From NCBI GenBank assembly GCA_964017155.1, contig OZ024857.1:27659601-27723600 (forward strand): a stretch of 64,000 nt of DNA. The letters are read 5' to 3'. Positions 1-11,694 of the stretch are shown here, piece after piece. Numbering within the stretch: the first letter of the stretch is position 1; every line of letters starts with the position of its first letter. Below the pieces are notes generated by a model that was not told the DNA's origin, ran no database searches, and was given only the letters and a program-made list of their open reading frames with translations. The position numbers and the translations under genes are program-made. The stretch is from Oasisia sp. SBJ-2009 (Eukaryota; Annelida; Polychaeta; Sabellida; Siboglinidae).

Positions 1-906
1 ACGTGTGAAATATGTTCGCAACGACGCTCGCAGCTTCAAGACTTCTAGGGCAGAACATCTATACGGAGGGGATGTCACTTCTTCTTCTCATAGGACACGG
101 TTTCCTGAACCAGACATGGTACGCCTGAATTTCAGACGATTAGGGATCCGCATTTCTGCCCATAGTAATTGGCCACCGTGTCCATTATAGTGTCCAACAT
201 ATACTATTGTTTAACCTTCACACACTAGTGAACCTCTTGTACATTAAACTCGGTTACGACACTTCTTTCAACCGACCCAAGCCATTCTAGTAAAACAACA
301 TTGTAATAAAACCCGATCTGATCCTTTCTCGGACATCGTTGTGATGAAACTAATGAAAGGATGGGCATTCACGATAACTATCAAGCTGCGCCGAACTTAA
401 ACATCTTAATAGGGTGAATGTTAATTAGCACAACTCATGATATGTTATATGGAGGTGAAGACTCCTATCAAGTTTGATGCGGTGCATTGTGGGAGACATC
501 AATATATTTGCTTGTGTCTGTTACAATTTATTAACCTACCTACCCCAGCTTTGACTCCACGACAGTTAGACAAAAACCGGTACACTACTTTTTTGTTTTT
601 CAGTTTGAGTATTTTACGAAATGGTACATGGAATGGTGTAAAAGCACCGTCAGCAATCAACGTAGCAGTCATTTTAATTAGATAAAATTATATCAGGTTA
701 AAATGCCAGTTGAAGTGGCGGGTAACGATGGAAGGAATCTACAAGCCGGCGCGGCAACCTCCAACCTTCGGGGAGGAATCGGTGTTTTTCCAAGTGCTTC
801 AATAGCGAAAGGAATTGACTCTCCCCGACTATGGTTACCTAACATAAATTACGACGATCTACACATGTTCAGGGGCGTCGATCAGGTTTTAAAAGTGGGG
901 GACTAA
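1..906. other. Intergenic, no gene recognised
   Basis: Short open frames exist here (about 60-80 codons, for example 703-906 on +), but none shows a recognisable domain, a splice context or a cysteine pattern. I see no convincing repeat either. Treated as unannotated intergenic DNA. Confidence 0.5.
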
Positions 907-928
907 TTTATATATACATACATATATG

Positions 929-1012
<84 letters not shown>

Positions 1013-1013
1013 A
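907..1013. repeat. (AT)n microsatellite
   Basis: An imperfect TATATACATA start followed by a nearly pure AT dinucleotide run and a short TAA run at the end. Apparent Tyr-Ile peptides on either strand are artefacts of the repeat. Confidence 0.95.
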
Positions 1014-1462
1014 TAATAATTGTATCAAGAACGAACCAATATAGACGACAAATAAAACGACGAAAAAATGAAAACAACTAACCTTCCGCGAATCCACTTC
1101 GACTTCGCATTCAACTTATACCCTGCTCGTTGTTGGGCGGAAACAGCAATCACGTGACTACTAATTGTGCGAACCCGCAGCTGCGCAATGCGCAACTTCC
1201 TGGCAACGTTGTCTCCTTATACGCATGCGTCAAATTTTACGTTTCCTTTGTATATGCGCTTGCGTGCGCGTTCGAGCGTGTATTTATCGTTTTACAACGC
1301 TTGTCTCTTACCGGTTAAAGTAGAGTTTTGGGAAACTATCCCGCCAGTAAAAAGACGGAACAAATTCAGAGCGAAGTCATTTCATCCTACATTGCTCTAG
1401 TTCACACACCTGTATAAAGGATTGCATGACAATAGTCTGTTGTGTTTATGTTTACACATAAA
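1014..1462. other. Upstream flank of the LINE; CpG-rich, no clear gene
   Basis: Relatively CpG-rich sequence, which could include the 5' UTR of the LINE that follows; I cannot fix the LINE 5' boundary. Around 1388-1421 a stretch closely resembles the body of the tRNA-derived SINEs found later in the window (CATTGCTC-AGTTCACAC-CTGTATAAA), so a short SINE relic or shared module lies here. Confidence 0.4.
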
Positions 1463-1589
1463 CTTTGCGTGCGACTTCAGATCCATTTCCTTTTTTATAA
1501 CAGTAACTCCATATTTGAGAAAGGTGACAAGCAGAAAAGCATAACTGATAGGTGGTAAACGTGATCGTATACCAAGAAGGGACATGCTT
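1463..1589 (+). repeat. 127-bp dispersed repeat, copy 1
   Basis: This stretch is repeated in direct orientation at 6008-6133 with only scattered mismatches (shared blocks include TTTGAGAAAGGTGAC and GATAGGTGGTAAACGTGATC). The two copies lie on either side of the LINE and of the hairpin-ended element. It may be a piece of a LINE 5' UTR or an independent short repeat. Confidence 0.8.
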
Positions 1590-1728
1590 TGCAAATTGTT
1601 GACTGCTCGAGAAGGCGGGTATTTCTGCATTCACCCGTGGGTGCAGGGCAGGTCGTAACAAGCAACACCCAATACGCCAGATAACTGGACATCGACCAAG
1701 CGCTGCACTCGTTTGGCGGCAATGCAGC

Positions 1729-2583
1729 GTGAACTGTACAAACCTGGCATTGATCAAGGCTGATCACCAGGCTACAGTGTCTGCAGTGACGGCGTCAGCA
1801 GCGAAAGCGTCAGCGGCGACAGCGTCAGCGGCGACAACGTCAGCGGCGTCAGCAGCGACGGCATCAGCGGCTTCAGCAGCGACGACATCAGCGGCGTCAG
1901 CGGGGACGGCATCAACGGCGTCAGCGGGGACGGCATCACCGGCGTCAGCAGCGATGACATCAGCGGCGTCAGCGGGGACGACAGCAGTGCCACCAGCAGT
2001 GACAGGAGAGCAGATACGTATTGTTTTAATGAATGCGCAGAGTGTCAGGAACAAAACGATGCTGATTAATGAATATGTCCGTGATGACGACATCGATATT
2101 CTTGCAATCACCGAGACGTGGCTGAAGCGAGGTGGTGATTCAGCTATTATCACTGAACTTGCTCCTGACGGCTACAGTTTCGTCCATGTGCCAAGGCAGC
2201 GCTGCAGAGGCGGTGGTGTCGGTCTACTTCATCGTGAAACATACTCGTGCAAACTACTCGCATCGCCATGTTTTAAACACATGGAACTACTGCGTGCTCG
2301 CCTCACGGGAACCAACGTACGCCCTTTCGATGTTTACGTTGTGTACCATCCACCTGTGTCAACCAAGAACTCGGGCACTCTCACCGATTTCATAACTGAA
2401 CTAGAAACGTTATTCAATGCCATTACACTATCTGTTGTGCCAGCAATAGTTGTCGGTGATTTTAATATCCATTACGATGACCCTTCAAAGGCTGACAAAC
2501 TAATTGATCTATTAGATACATTTGGTTTAATTCAACATGTGAAAACTCCGACACATATACACGGACACATCCTGACCTCGTGA
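1729..2583 (+). pseudogene. LINE endonuclease half of ORF2, cut off by a frameshift
   Basis: From about residue 95 the frame reads as a LINE apurinic/apyrimidinic endonuclease, which nicks target DNA: NAQSVRNK (metal-site Asn), AITETW (catalytic Glu), VYHPP, and VVGDFNIH (catalytic Asp/Asn). The block before the final SDH-type motif reads THIHGH and then shifts frame. The matching continuation (DLVISR, then IADHH) is in the next frame at 2580 onward. Residues about 17-85 are low-complexity Ala/Ser/Thr repeats. No zinc-knuckle ORF1 is visible upstream. Confidence 0.85.
1783..1990 (+). repeat. Degenerate GC-rich short tandem repeat inside the LINE ORF
   Basis: Repeats of GCGTCAGC-GCGAC type encode an Ala-Ser-Ala-Ala-Thr pattern directly in front of the endonuclease domain. 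The unit varies (3-base and 15-base periodicity), so this is an expanded codon tract and not a folded domain. Confidence 0.75.
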
Positions 2584-4853
2584 TCAGTCGGGCTGTTGAC
2601 CAATCAGTGGCATCAGTTACAGTAAAGCCTATGTCAATAGCTGATCACCACTGCATTGACTGTGTGCTAGCAATGCACAGACCGTCCATGCCCCCTGTTA
2701 ATGTTCCTGTCAGAGACTTTCGTCAGCTGCAAAGTGAACATTTCGCGGATGACATTGCCTACCAGTGTCAACAACTGCTGCAAAGGCATCTTGAAAACAC
2801 TCAAGAGATGGTTAAAGACTATGACACAGTTCTCCGGACGGTCCTTGAAAAACACGCCCCAATCACGAACAGATTGAGGCGAAGGGCTAGGCCATGTCCG
2901 TGGTACACCAACGATGTGAAAGAAGCTAGAGAGAAGAAGCGCCAGTGTGAGCATCGCTGGAGGTCGACCAAACTCGAAGTTCACCGCCAGCTCTATGTTG
3001 AGGCCCGAAATACGTCAACGGCCTGCATAGCCAAGGCAAAGTGTAAACACTACCAGGACACACTGCAGGGAGCTGACAACAAGTCGATGTTCCGGCTTGT
3101 CAGGTCTTTTGGAGCTAAACAGAAGGCCATCTACCCAGAATTTTGCTCCACTGAAGATGGTTGTAGCAAGTTTGCACAACACTTCAGTGAGAAAGTGCGA
3201 ATGATTCGGGCAGAGCTAGAAGTGCCGCGCTCTTTAAACCCACCACTGGTAGAGAAAACATGCTTCACAGAACCACTCGTTTCGTTCGACCCCACATCTG
3301 ATGTAGAAATAGAAAAGTTTGTGTTAGGTCTAACTAAGACCTGTGAACTTGATCCGCTGCCACGCAAACAGATTCAGCAGTGCCTGTCATCATTGGTGCC
3401 GGTCATCGCCGCTATTACTAATAAGTCATTGGAGGAAGGGACAATGCCATCTGCTCTAAAGATGGCCTGTGTTCACCCATTATTAAAGAAGCCGTCTTTA
3501 GACCGTGATATTCTACGTAACTATCGACCCGTTAGCACTCTCTCTCATCTATCCAAGGTTATTGAAAAGGTCGTTGCTCTGCGATTGTCTGATCATCTTG
3601 ATTCACAAAACCTGAACGAACCATTCCAGTCCGCATATCGAAGACTACATTCAACAGAAACCGCCTTGTTGAGAGTCTGCAGCGATATCCGGGCGGCCTT
3701 GGATCGCAAGAAAGGTACTCTGCTTGTCCTACTTGACCTGAGTTCAGCTTTCGACACAATTGACCACACCATACTACTCAATCGGCTCAGCAAGCGTTAT
3801 GGTATTCAGGGTTACGCCCTACGGTGGGTTGCATCCTATCTGCAGGACCGCAAACAGAGGGTTGTGATTGGTCAGGCTACATCAGAAAACTACACGTGTA
3901 CCACAGGAGTGCCGCAGGGATCCGTGCTGGGCCCAGCACTGTTCTCATTGTATGTCCAACCAGTCGGCGATGTCATCAGAAGACACGGCGTCAAGTTTCA
4001 CCACTACGCTGACGACCTGCAATTGATGCATACGTTTGATCTCAATCCTACATCACTATCCGAAGCTATACGACGTCTTCAAGACTGCATAATGGACATT
4101 CGAGAGTGGCTCACCTCAAATTATCTCAAAGTAAATGATAAGAAAACTGAGTTCCTTCCGATTGTGCCTGTATCCGCAAAGAAATTAATTAAAGAACTTA
4201 GCATCAGTGTTGGTGGTGCACTCATCCAAGCCGTTGATAAAGTGAAAAACCTTGGTGTGTACTTGGACAATCACATGAACATGTCTGCCAACACATCAGA
4301 AATTGTTCGATGCTGCTATTTCCACATCCATCACATCGGTCAAATTAACAAGTTCTTGCCAAGACAGACGAGGGAGAGGGTGGTCAACGCACTCGTGACA
4401 TCAAGGCTTGACTATTGTAATTCTCTTCTATATGGCACAGTTGACAAGAACTTTGCCAGACTACAGCGTCTTCAAAATACTGCCGCTAGACTGATCATGC
4501 GCATACCAAAATACTCCAACATCACGCCTGTGCTGAAGGAACTCCATTGGCTTCCGGTCCGGGAACGTGTCTGTTTCAAAATAATGTTACTCGTCCACAG
4601 AGCGGTCAACTGTCGTGGACCAGTGTACTTGCGTGACCTTATTTGCATCTACACGCCAACCAGAGCACTTCGCTCAGAGGGAACCAAACAGCTTAAAAGA
4701 CCTAAAACAAATTGCAAAGCTGGAGATGCGAGTTTCCCCGCAGCTGCTCCGGACCTGTGGAACAGACTACCGTTCTCAATAAGAGAACTGTGCAATGAGA
4801 ACTCTTTTAAGAATGCCTTAAAGACGCTCTATTTTAACCAATACTTTGGCTGA
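2580..4853 (+). CDS. LINE reverse transcriptase (757-codon open frame)
   Basis: The frame begins with the C-terminal end of the endonuclease (DLVISR, IADHH). The reverse transcriptase follows with RPVSTL, motif A LDLSSAFDTIDH, motif B GVPQGSVLGPALFSLYV and the catalytic YADD box (HHYADDLQL). The C-terminal part has RLQRLQNTAARLI, LHWLPVRERV and PDLWNRLPFSIRE, the block common in L2/CR1/Rex-type LINEs of fish and marine invertebrates. The enzyme copies its own RNA into a nicked target. The catalytic motifs look intact; only the link to the endonuclease is broken. The start at 2580 is just the first Met after the frameshift, not a genuine start. Confidence 0.93.
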   Translation: MISRAVDQSVASVTVKPMSIADHHCIDCVLAMHRPSMPPVNVPVRDFRQLQSEHFADDIAYQCQQLLQRHLENTQEMVKDYDTVLRTVLEKHAPITNRLRRRARPCPWYTNDVKEAREKKRQCEHRWRSTKLEVHRQLYVEARNTSTACIAKAKCKHYQDTLQGADNKSMFRLVRSFGAKQKAIYPEFCSTEDGCSKFAQHFSEKVRMIRAELEVPRSLNPPLVEKTCFTEPLVSFDPTSDVEIEKFVLGLTKTCELDPLPRKQIQQCLSSLVPVIAAITNKSLEEGTMPSALKMACVHPLLKKPSLDRDILRNYRPVSTLSHLSKVIEKVVALRLSDHLDSQNLNEPFQSAYRRLHSTETALLRVCSDIRAALDRKKGTLLVLLDLSSAFDTIDHTILLNRLSKRYGIQGYALRWVASYLQDRKQRVVIGQATSENYTCTTGVPQGSVLGPALFSLYVQPVGDVIRRHGVKFHHYADDLQLMHTFDLNPTSLSEAIRRLQDCIMDIREWLTSNYLKVNDKKTEFLPIVPVSAKKLIKELSISVGGALIQAVDKVKNLGVYLDNHMNMSANTSEIVRCCYFHIHHIGQINKFLPRQTRERVVNALVTSRLDYCNSLLYGTVDKNFARLQRLQNTAARLIMRIPKYSNITPVLKELHWLPVRERVCFKIMLLVHRAVNCRGPVYLRDLICIYTPTRALRSEGTKQLKRPKTNCKAGDASFPAAAPDLWNRLPFSIRELCNENSFKNALKTLYFNQYFG

Positions 4854-5135
4854 TGCATAAATAATTAAATGAAGAGACAATGCGTCGAAGAGAACATTAC
4901 TTCTGCCTAAATGACCTTGTGTATTTTTTTTTAGCCTTTCTATATTTATTTATTTATAATGTTTTTATTAGTCTGTCTTTATGCACTTTTATATAATATA
5001 CAGTTAATTTTGTTTTAGTTATACATTTGGGTAATTCGTTTTAAGAACATGTTATCATGTACATGTAAAGCGCCCTGAATAGTTTTTAAGCTAGATTTGG
5101 CGCTATATAAGTTTATTTTATTTATTTATTTATTG
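4854..5135 (+). other. LINE 3' UTR and recognition tail
   Basis: AT-rich 3' UTR. The last part holds TGTAAAGCGCCCTGAA (5064-5079) and GGCGCTATATAAG (5099-5111), then (TTTA)n. The same two blocks end the tRNA-derived SINEs at 50.5 and 63.3 kb, which suggests that a related reverse transcriptase recognises both. Confidence 0.85.
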
Positions 5136-5400
5136 CTCCGTCCGGTATGAAATGAATTTTCATTAGGAGACTAAAATTAATTTTGTTTTGCAGCCTAAAC
5201 ATATTTACGTCATCATCAACATCATTACGTGCTGTAATCCGTACCGAAATACATTCTTTAGGGTCTTTCAATTGGTTTTATTATTCACTTCGAAACTGAA
5301 TTTAACAAATCAAAAATAATAGATTTTTTGCATGTGGCATTCATATGTATTTTGTATCTGGCCGATTTGATTGTTATATGACATCACAGACCGAAAACGC

Positions 5401-5894
5401 GGCGACAGCGTTGTCGCGCTTACATTTTTCCGATTGTTAAAAACGTTCCGATTGACGTTTCTGCGCATGCGCAATAAATGTAAAATCACCTATGTCCAGT
5501 GAAACAACAAAGCATTTTCGGTATAAATGCCACGAGCTTAACTCTCCTGTGATGATTACTGTGAAGAGTTTCTTAAAATGTCGTTCAATGCAATAAAATA
5601 TTACGTTTTTATTAGTCACTGTCACGGATTATGGCGCACTACAGTCACGTGATTTACGCTTGCTATCAATATATGCTTCAAAACTTGTTTGCCTCGTGTT
5701 AATTTGCGACAAACAACTTTGCTGAGAGGTTATATACATACTAGCGAACAACCCGTAGTATTTATACCATAAATGGTTTGTCTTTTCGCTGCAGATTGAT
5801 GATTTTGCATATATCGCGCATGCGCAGAAACGTCAATCGGAACGTTTATAACGCCGGAAAAATGTAAGCGCTACAGTTTTGCTCCACTGTAGCG
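5401..5894. mobile_element. Inverted-repeat element with hairpin ends (MITE-like)
   Basis: Arms 5416-5472 and 5816-5871 are inverted copies of each other, about 57 and 56 bases, with few mismatches. The inner end of each is the palindrome GCGCATGCGC. Outside each arm sits a small, different hairpin: GCGACA/TGTCGC at 5402-5417 and CGCTACAGT/ACTGTAGCG at 5869-5894. The 340-bp interior has no coding frame. This looks like a non-autonomous DNA transposon. I could not find a target-site duplication, so outer limits and superfamily are open. Confidence 0.75.
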
Positions 5895-6007
5895 GAAAAA
5901 AATCAAGGCATTTGTCATGTTGACTATAAATATATCCATGTGTCAAGACGTCGGAAATGAGTACATCAATATTCAAGCAAAGGGTTGAATGAGTTACATT
6001 TTAAGGA

Positions 6008-6133
6008 ATTTGCGTGCGATTTCAGATCCATTTACTTTTTCTAGCAGTAACTGCATATTTGAGAAAGGTGACGAGCAGAAAAGAATAACTGATAGGTGGT
6101 AAACGTGATCGTATTCCAAGAAGGGACATGCTT
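6008..6133 (+). repeat. Dispersed repeat, copy 2
   Basis: Direct copy of 1463-1589. The two sequences diverge immediately after the shared AAGGGACATGCTT block. Confidence 0.8.
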
Positions 6134-6416
6134 AGTCTCGCTTAACCGACTGTCGGTCGGCTGCGAAACTACGCCGATAAGACAGTCTGGTCACATTAAC
6201 CGGCTTTTGTTTGGTATCCCCGTGGTCTATACAATGCTGCCACCTCACGGACACTGCCGTAATATATATTTTATAAACAACTGCAAATGTGTATTTTTAT
6301 TTATTTTGTGTTAATATAAGTTTAATTCTGAATAGTTTTTATAATACAGCATTATTTAATAAAAAGGTATCCTTATTTAATTTGTATGCTATCCAATTGG
6401 GCCTAGACAATGCTAC

Positions 6417-7384
6417 ATGGTTGAAATCCGTATCGTATTTGAAAGGTACGATATCCAACGTTCACTGAAACAGACAACCCGAAATAAAACACAAGGAACC
6501 CATATCTTAGCGGTTGTTCATATCACCGACAAAACGAATATACCCAAGGTTCACGCGAAGACGATCGCTGCTGCCATATGCCAACACGAAGGAGATTACG
6601 CGGACAATTACCTGCACAGTGGCCACGAGGAGGCTGACACTAAACTGATTCTGCACGCTGCTGACGCTCCAGCTTGTGGCGCAACGAGCAATTATATAAT
6701 GTTCTCCTGACGCCGATGTCTTCATCCTGGCTGTGAGTCTTTACCCAGAAGTATGCAAACATACAACAATTAAGCGAGGGACGTGTAAATACCATCGTGT
6801 CATGGAACTCGGCCCTATCTATGCGGTCTAGATAACACTGGCAGTTTTGCGGGAAAGAGAAATATATTCATTTTTGAAAGCTTTTCAAAATGCAAATGAA
6901 ACCCATAATCAGTGCTAGTGCCAACATTTGTGCAACCACGCGACACTCGATGATGACACATGTGCTTCCCTTGAAAAAAAAACTTATTCAAGGTCTACCT
7001 GCCACACACCCAAATATCAGAGGTGAAGAACTTAAGATGGTGGCTATAAAAAACAAGCCCAATCAGGGCGACTTCCACCTACTCCTGGTGGACTACGGCA
7101 AACAATTCTGCTCGCCTATATGCCATCGCCACAAGACTGGTTGGAAAGTGGACGACGATGGTGAGTAGACCTCAGTCATGACTACTAAATGGCCAGCCTG
7201 ATCTATACCTGAAATCCGGATGTCAAATCAAACAACAAACTGATCGGTGCTCTTGTCGAAGGGCAGGTCTCAACTGCACAGACATTTGCTGATGTTCGGA
7301 TGACGTGAAATCGTGCAGATTACGAGAGAGTGTTATGAGGACGAGGATGAGGACGATGAAGAGGACGACAAGGATGAGGTGTAA
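6417..7384 (+). pseudogene. Decayed copy of an uncharacterised multicopy animal family (HEEADT / SPDADV protein)
   Basis: Frame 6417-6710 carries IVFERYD..SLKQTTR and GHEEADTKLILHA. The next expected block, SPDADVFILAV, is present but in another frame (from 6703). Frame 6890-7168 continues with GWKVDDDGE. A cysteine-rich end follows (CSCRRAGLNCTDIC, 7248-7289), interrupted by a TGA, and then an acidic tail ending in TAA at 7382-7384, again in a shifted frame. An AATAAA signal lies at 7399-7404. From memory, proteins with this motif order occur in many copies in mollusc, cnidarian and echinoderm genomes; I know no established function. At least two frameshifts and a stop make this copy a pseudogene. 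Confidence 0.75.
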
Positions 7385-7404
7385 GCGGTGCACATTAAAA
7401 TAAA

Positions 7405-8081
7405 GCCATTCAAGTTTACATTATTGTATTTTCGATTACTTTTTCGAGCAGCTACAAATATATATTTGAAATAACCATACTTGTGTAGTGGTGTAAATAT
7501 ACAAATCATTTTTTTACAACAATTTATTTCAATATAACTTGCACGTATGGTTTATAGATGTCTAATATATATCGTTTTAGTTGCATAATACTATGTACTC
7601 CAAATGTGAGAGTTACATATAAGTGATCTTACCTATTCGAGAAACAGCAGGAGACTGCACGCAATTAAGCTATATTTTCTGTATTTCGGCAGCCATTTTG
7701 TTTGTTGTTACCGTGGTAAGGGGTTCTGAATACGTTTGATGAGACCTATTGTTTTGAGTTATAAAAAAACTCATAAACGTGTCAACATAAAAATGCCATG
7801 CTGTATATCATTTCCCAGATTGTCGACTTGATTTGTTTTGTTTATTAGGGTCCCGTCAAGCCACCTGCACCGATGATTTACTTTCACCGCTGAATTCCCA
7901 CATGATCACCTATGCTCCATAACTGAAACCCAAACTAAGAGGATTCTATAGTGATCTACTTGTCAGACGACCAATCAATAAAACATACGCTACCGCGCTA
8001 TGTGGCTCTAGCTACCCGACTGACGAGGAAGATCGGTGTGGACTAGTGGTCTACCCTTCCCGAGTAGGAAGAAATACAAAT
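7405..8081. other. Intergenic, nothing recognised
   Basis: AT-rich sequence with no open frame of note and no obvious repeat. Confidence 0.5.

Positions 8082-8176
<95 letters not shown>
8082..8176. repeat. (TG)n microsatellite
   Basis: Almost pure TG run of about 95 bases. Confidence 0.97.
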
Positions 8177-8178
<2 letters not shown>

Positions 8179-8265
8179 GGAATTCTGAGGGTTGTATTTG
8201 TCCAGGATGTACAAATGACATTGTATGTGATGTGAGTAGAAACACGCTCACGCACAAATACACCC

Positions 8266-9150
<885 letters not shown>

Positions 9151-9212
9151 GCGCGCGCACACACACACACACACACAGACACACACACACACCCCACACA
9201 CTCATTCACATA

Positions 9213-9281
<69 letters not shown>
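9151..9281. repeat. (CA)n / (CGCA)n compound microsatellite
   Basis: CA runs surround a GCAC tetranucleotide block (about 9214-9243). Confidence 0.95.
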
Positions 9282-10856
9282 CCTTAATTATAAATATTAC
9301 AACTCTAGTCTCTCCGTCACGGGTTCAGAATAAAGTATGTGAGGTGTGCCAGAGCAGATCTTCGACAGTATAAATAATGAGACACTTTTTTTAATATGAA
9401 ATGATGTGTTTTAAAAGCCTCATTCATACCATCCGTCAAACCGCTATTTCAGAAATACCATGTAGGCATAACGTAGACATCCTCGCATGCCAGAGGTCGC
9501 TGCAACTGATTATATCAATACCAACCTATCATACCTGGCAGATATCTCTGCAAACTCCTCTTTTAATCCAGCCAATGAAATCGTTCACGAGCGATGTAGT
9601 CGGCCCCGGCCGTGTAATATAATGTTATGTGATTTCAGCCACACGCTGCTCGTATTATATATACAGTGTTAGGTGTGAATGGGTCATCTTCAAACTAGGG
9701 CGAGCATTTGCGCTGTTTTATCAGTAGCAACTAGTGGAGTCAATTGCTATAATTTTGTAGTTCGACTCCATCCACTTCCACGAATTGCGGAGATGAGCAC
9801 TCATATAGCAACGACCGTGGCTAGCAAGGATGATCATCCTAGAGGCTAACAGAAGATCTGGACGCCGAAAAACAATTGGGAACACACAGTCTCACACTGT
9901 CTTGTTGCATTCACCAATAACACTGCGCATATTGCACTTAGTGCGCTATTTAATTATAATAGTATTATGTTGTCGCTGGGTAGAAATAGGCATAACATGC
10001 GAAAGCCACGCATTAGCACAGATTGTCGTTATCGGACCAGGCGCATAAATATAGATACAATCGTATCCCGAGATCGAAGATGAACAGCAGCATACAAATA
10101 GCATTACGCTACGCACTCCGTACATGTCCTTCTGGTCCATGGCCCCCTGGAGAAAGCCTGTCCGTCTTCAATCAATTCCATCCATCGTCCAGCTGGGGAA
10201 ATATAACATATATATTTAATGCATGACATCAGCACTTGTGTCGTATTCGTTTACATTCACTACAAGTTAAAAATACCAGACCAAGTGAACTGGTTACAGA
10301 CGTCGTGATACTTGTCATTCAGCTGACGCGTCGAGTGGTCAAGATGAACCGCCTACAGATGCATCAGACGACCCATCCGCTGCACGATATCACGGGCATT
10401 ATGATAAAACCACCGATTGGACAATATCACGTATGCAGAGGTTGAGTAGCGTCGATGACACGTGCTGTAGGTCCTATGTCCACTTCTCTTACTCGAGCGT
10501 TCGATCATCTTGTGTGCAATTAATGTCAACCTAATTGGTCAGAGGTTTCTCGGAACATCTATCTTTTCATCCGTAAAACATGACGTGACATTTTCGTGTG
10601 CTCAACTTGCGTGGGTCGGCCGTCAATTCTGGTTATCTAAAGTATATAATATACGGTCCTGAATGACAAATTAGGCCTGCAATTAAGTGCACCTTTACTT
10701 CAACCAACGCATATAGACTGCTGTCGCATTTACTGGAGTAACAGTGCAAGCCACTACATTGGCGGGTCTAGAGAGGGGGTGTCTAACTGTCTATAGGGGG
10801 GCTCAAAGGTGCCCTTGACCGTCGCCGAAAACATATCGACCCCGCTGTCGCGCTAT
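9282..10856. other. Intergenic, nothing recognised
   Basis: Only short open frames (60-73 codons) without motifs; no strong internal repeats seen by eye. Confidence 0.5.
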
Positions 10857-10865
10857 CATTCGGAT

Positions 10866-11694
10866 GGTGTCTTCCCGTTATAGCTACTTCCCGTTATAGC
10901 TACTTTTTATTCCCGTTATAGCTACTCGTTAAGTTTGACAGGCAAACTAGTCCCGTTATAGCTACTTTTCTATTTCTCCATTTTACAATGTAACAAGATA
11001 AGGGAGCATTAACTATTTCATCTCCATCCAGCTGATGTCATTGAGGGGTTGACTACTTTTATGTAAGTGTGTCCCACTGAGGAATTTCCACAAAGTCCAG
11101 TGATAATTGTTAACGAGTACTTTCTTTGTGGAGACATGGCTTGGTGATGATTCAAAAATCACCATGGACACGTGGGAGGTCTACACAGAATCTGACAAAT
11201 GAACAAACAACCATATTGAGGGATGAATTCCAAGTTTGCAAAATTGGTGGTGAAACACCATCCAAACATCTTCCAGTTCATGGTTGCTAAACATGATGCC
11301 ACCATATAAGAAGAAGAATTGATGACATTCATTACTTTTTGATAAATGCAGTTCTGTACTCAGTACAATGTAGTTGTCTTTTGAAAAAAATGTTTTGCAC
11401 AAGTGTTTTATGGTATATTTTACATTTAAAGTAACTGACAGTTACATCTATATATCATTCTTATGACTTTTAAAATGTGTCCTTCATTAATACACTGCAC
11501 GTAGAAATCTTACTGTAATTTGAAACAGTTAATGCTCCCTCTTGCTGTCCCCTCCTGAATTGTGTAATTAAATAAGTAGCTATAACGGGACTAGTTTGCC
11601 TGTCAAACTTAACGAGTAGCTATAACGGGGAAAAAATGTAGCTATAATGGGAAGTAGCTATAACGGGAAGTAGCTATAACGGACCTAGACCGAC
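10866..11694. mobile_element. Long-TIR foldback element with tandem-motif arms (Mutator-like?)
   Basis: The left arm (10874-10970) has four copies of CCCGTTATAGCTACTT, and the right arm (about 11576-11682) carries the inverted set. Both arms also share an inverted TAACGAG/CTCGTTA spacer block and a GGGAGCATTAACT block further in, so each arm is about 140-150 bases. CATTCGGAT stands directly outside on both sides (10857-10865 and 11695-11703), a 9-bp duplication. Long TIRs plus a 9-bp duplication are typical of Mutator-like elements. The interior (11016-11525) has only a 73-codon minus-strand frame without known motifs, so it is probably non-autonomous. Confidence 0.8.

Larger units (their letters stand above)
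1729..5135 (+). mobile_element. L2/CR1-group LINE (non-LTR retrotransposon), nearly full length
   Basis: The element carries an apurinic-type endonuclease followed by a reverse transcriptase. Its 3' UTR ends in a GCGCTATATAAG block and a (TTTA)n tail at about 5112-5133, a 3' end typical of L2/CR1-type LINEs. There are no long terminal repeats. The two domains lie in different frames (1729-2583 and 2580-4853) because of an apparent one-base deletion near 2570, so this copy is probably dead although the reverse transcriptase frame is otherwise open for 757 codons. The 5' boundary is uncertain and could lie several hundred bases upstream. Clade placement is by motif style only. Confidence 0.9.
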
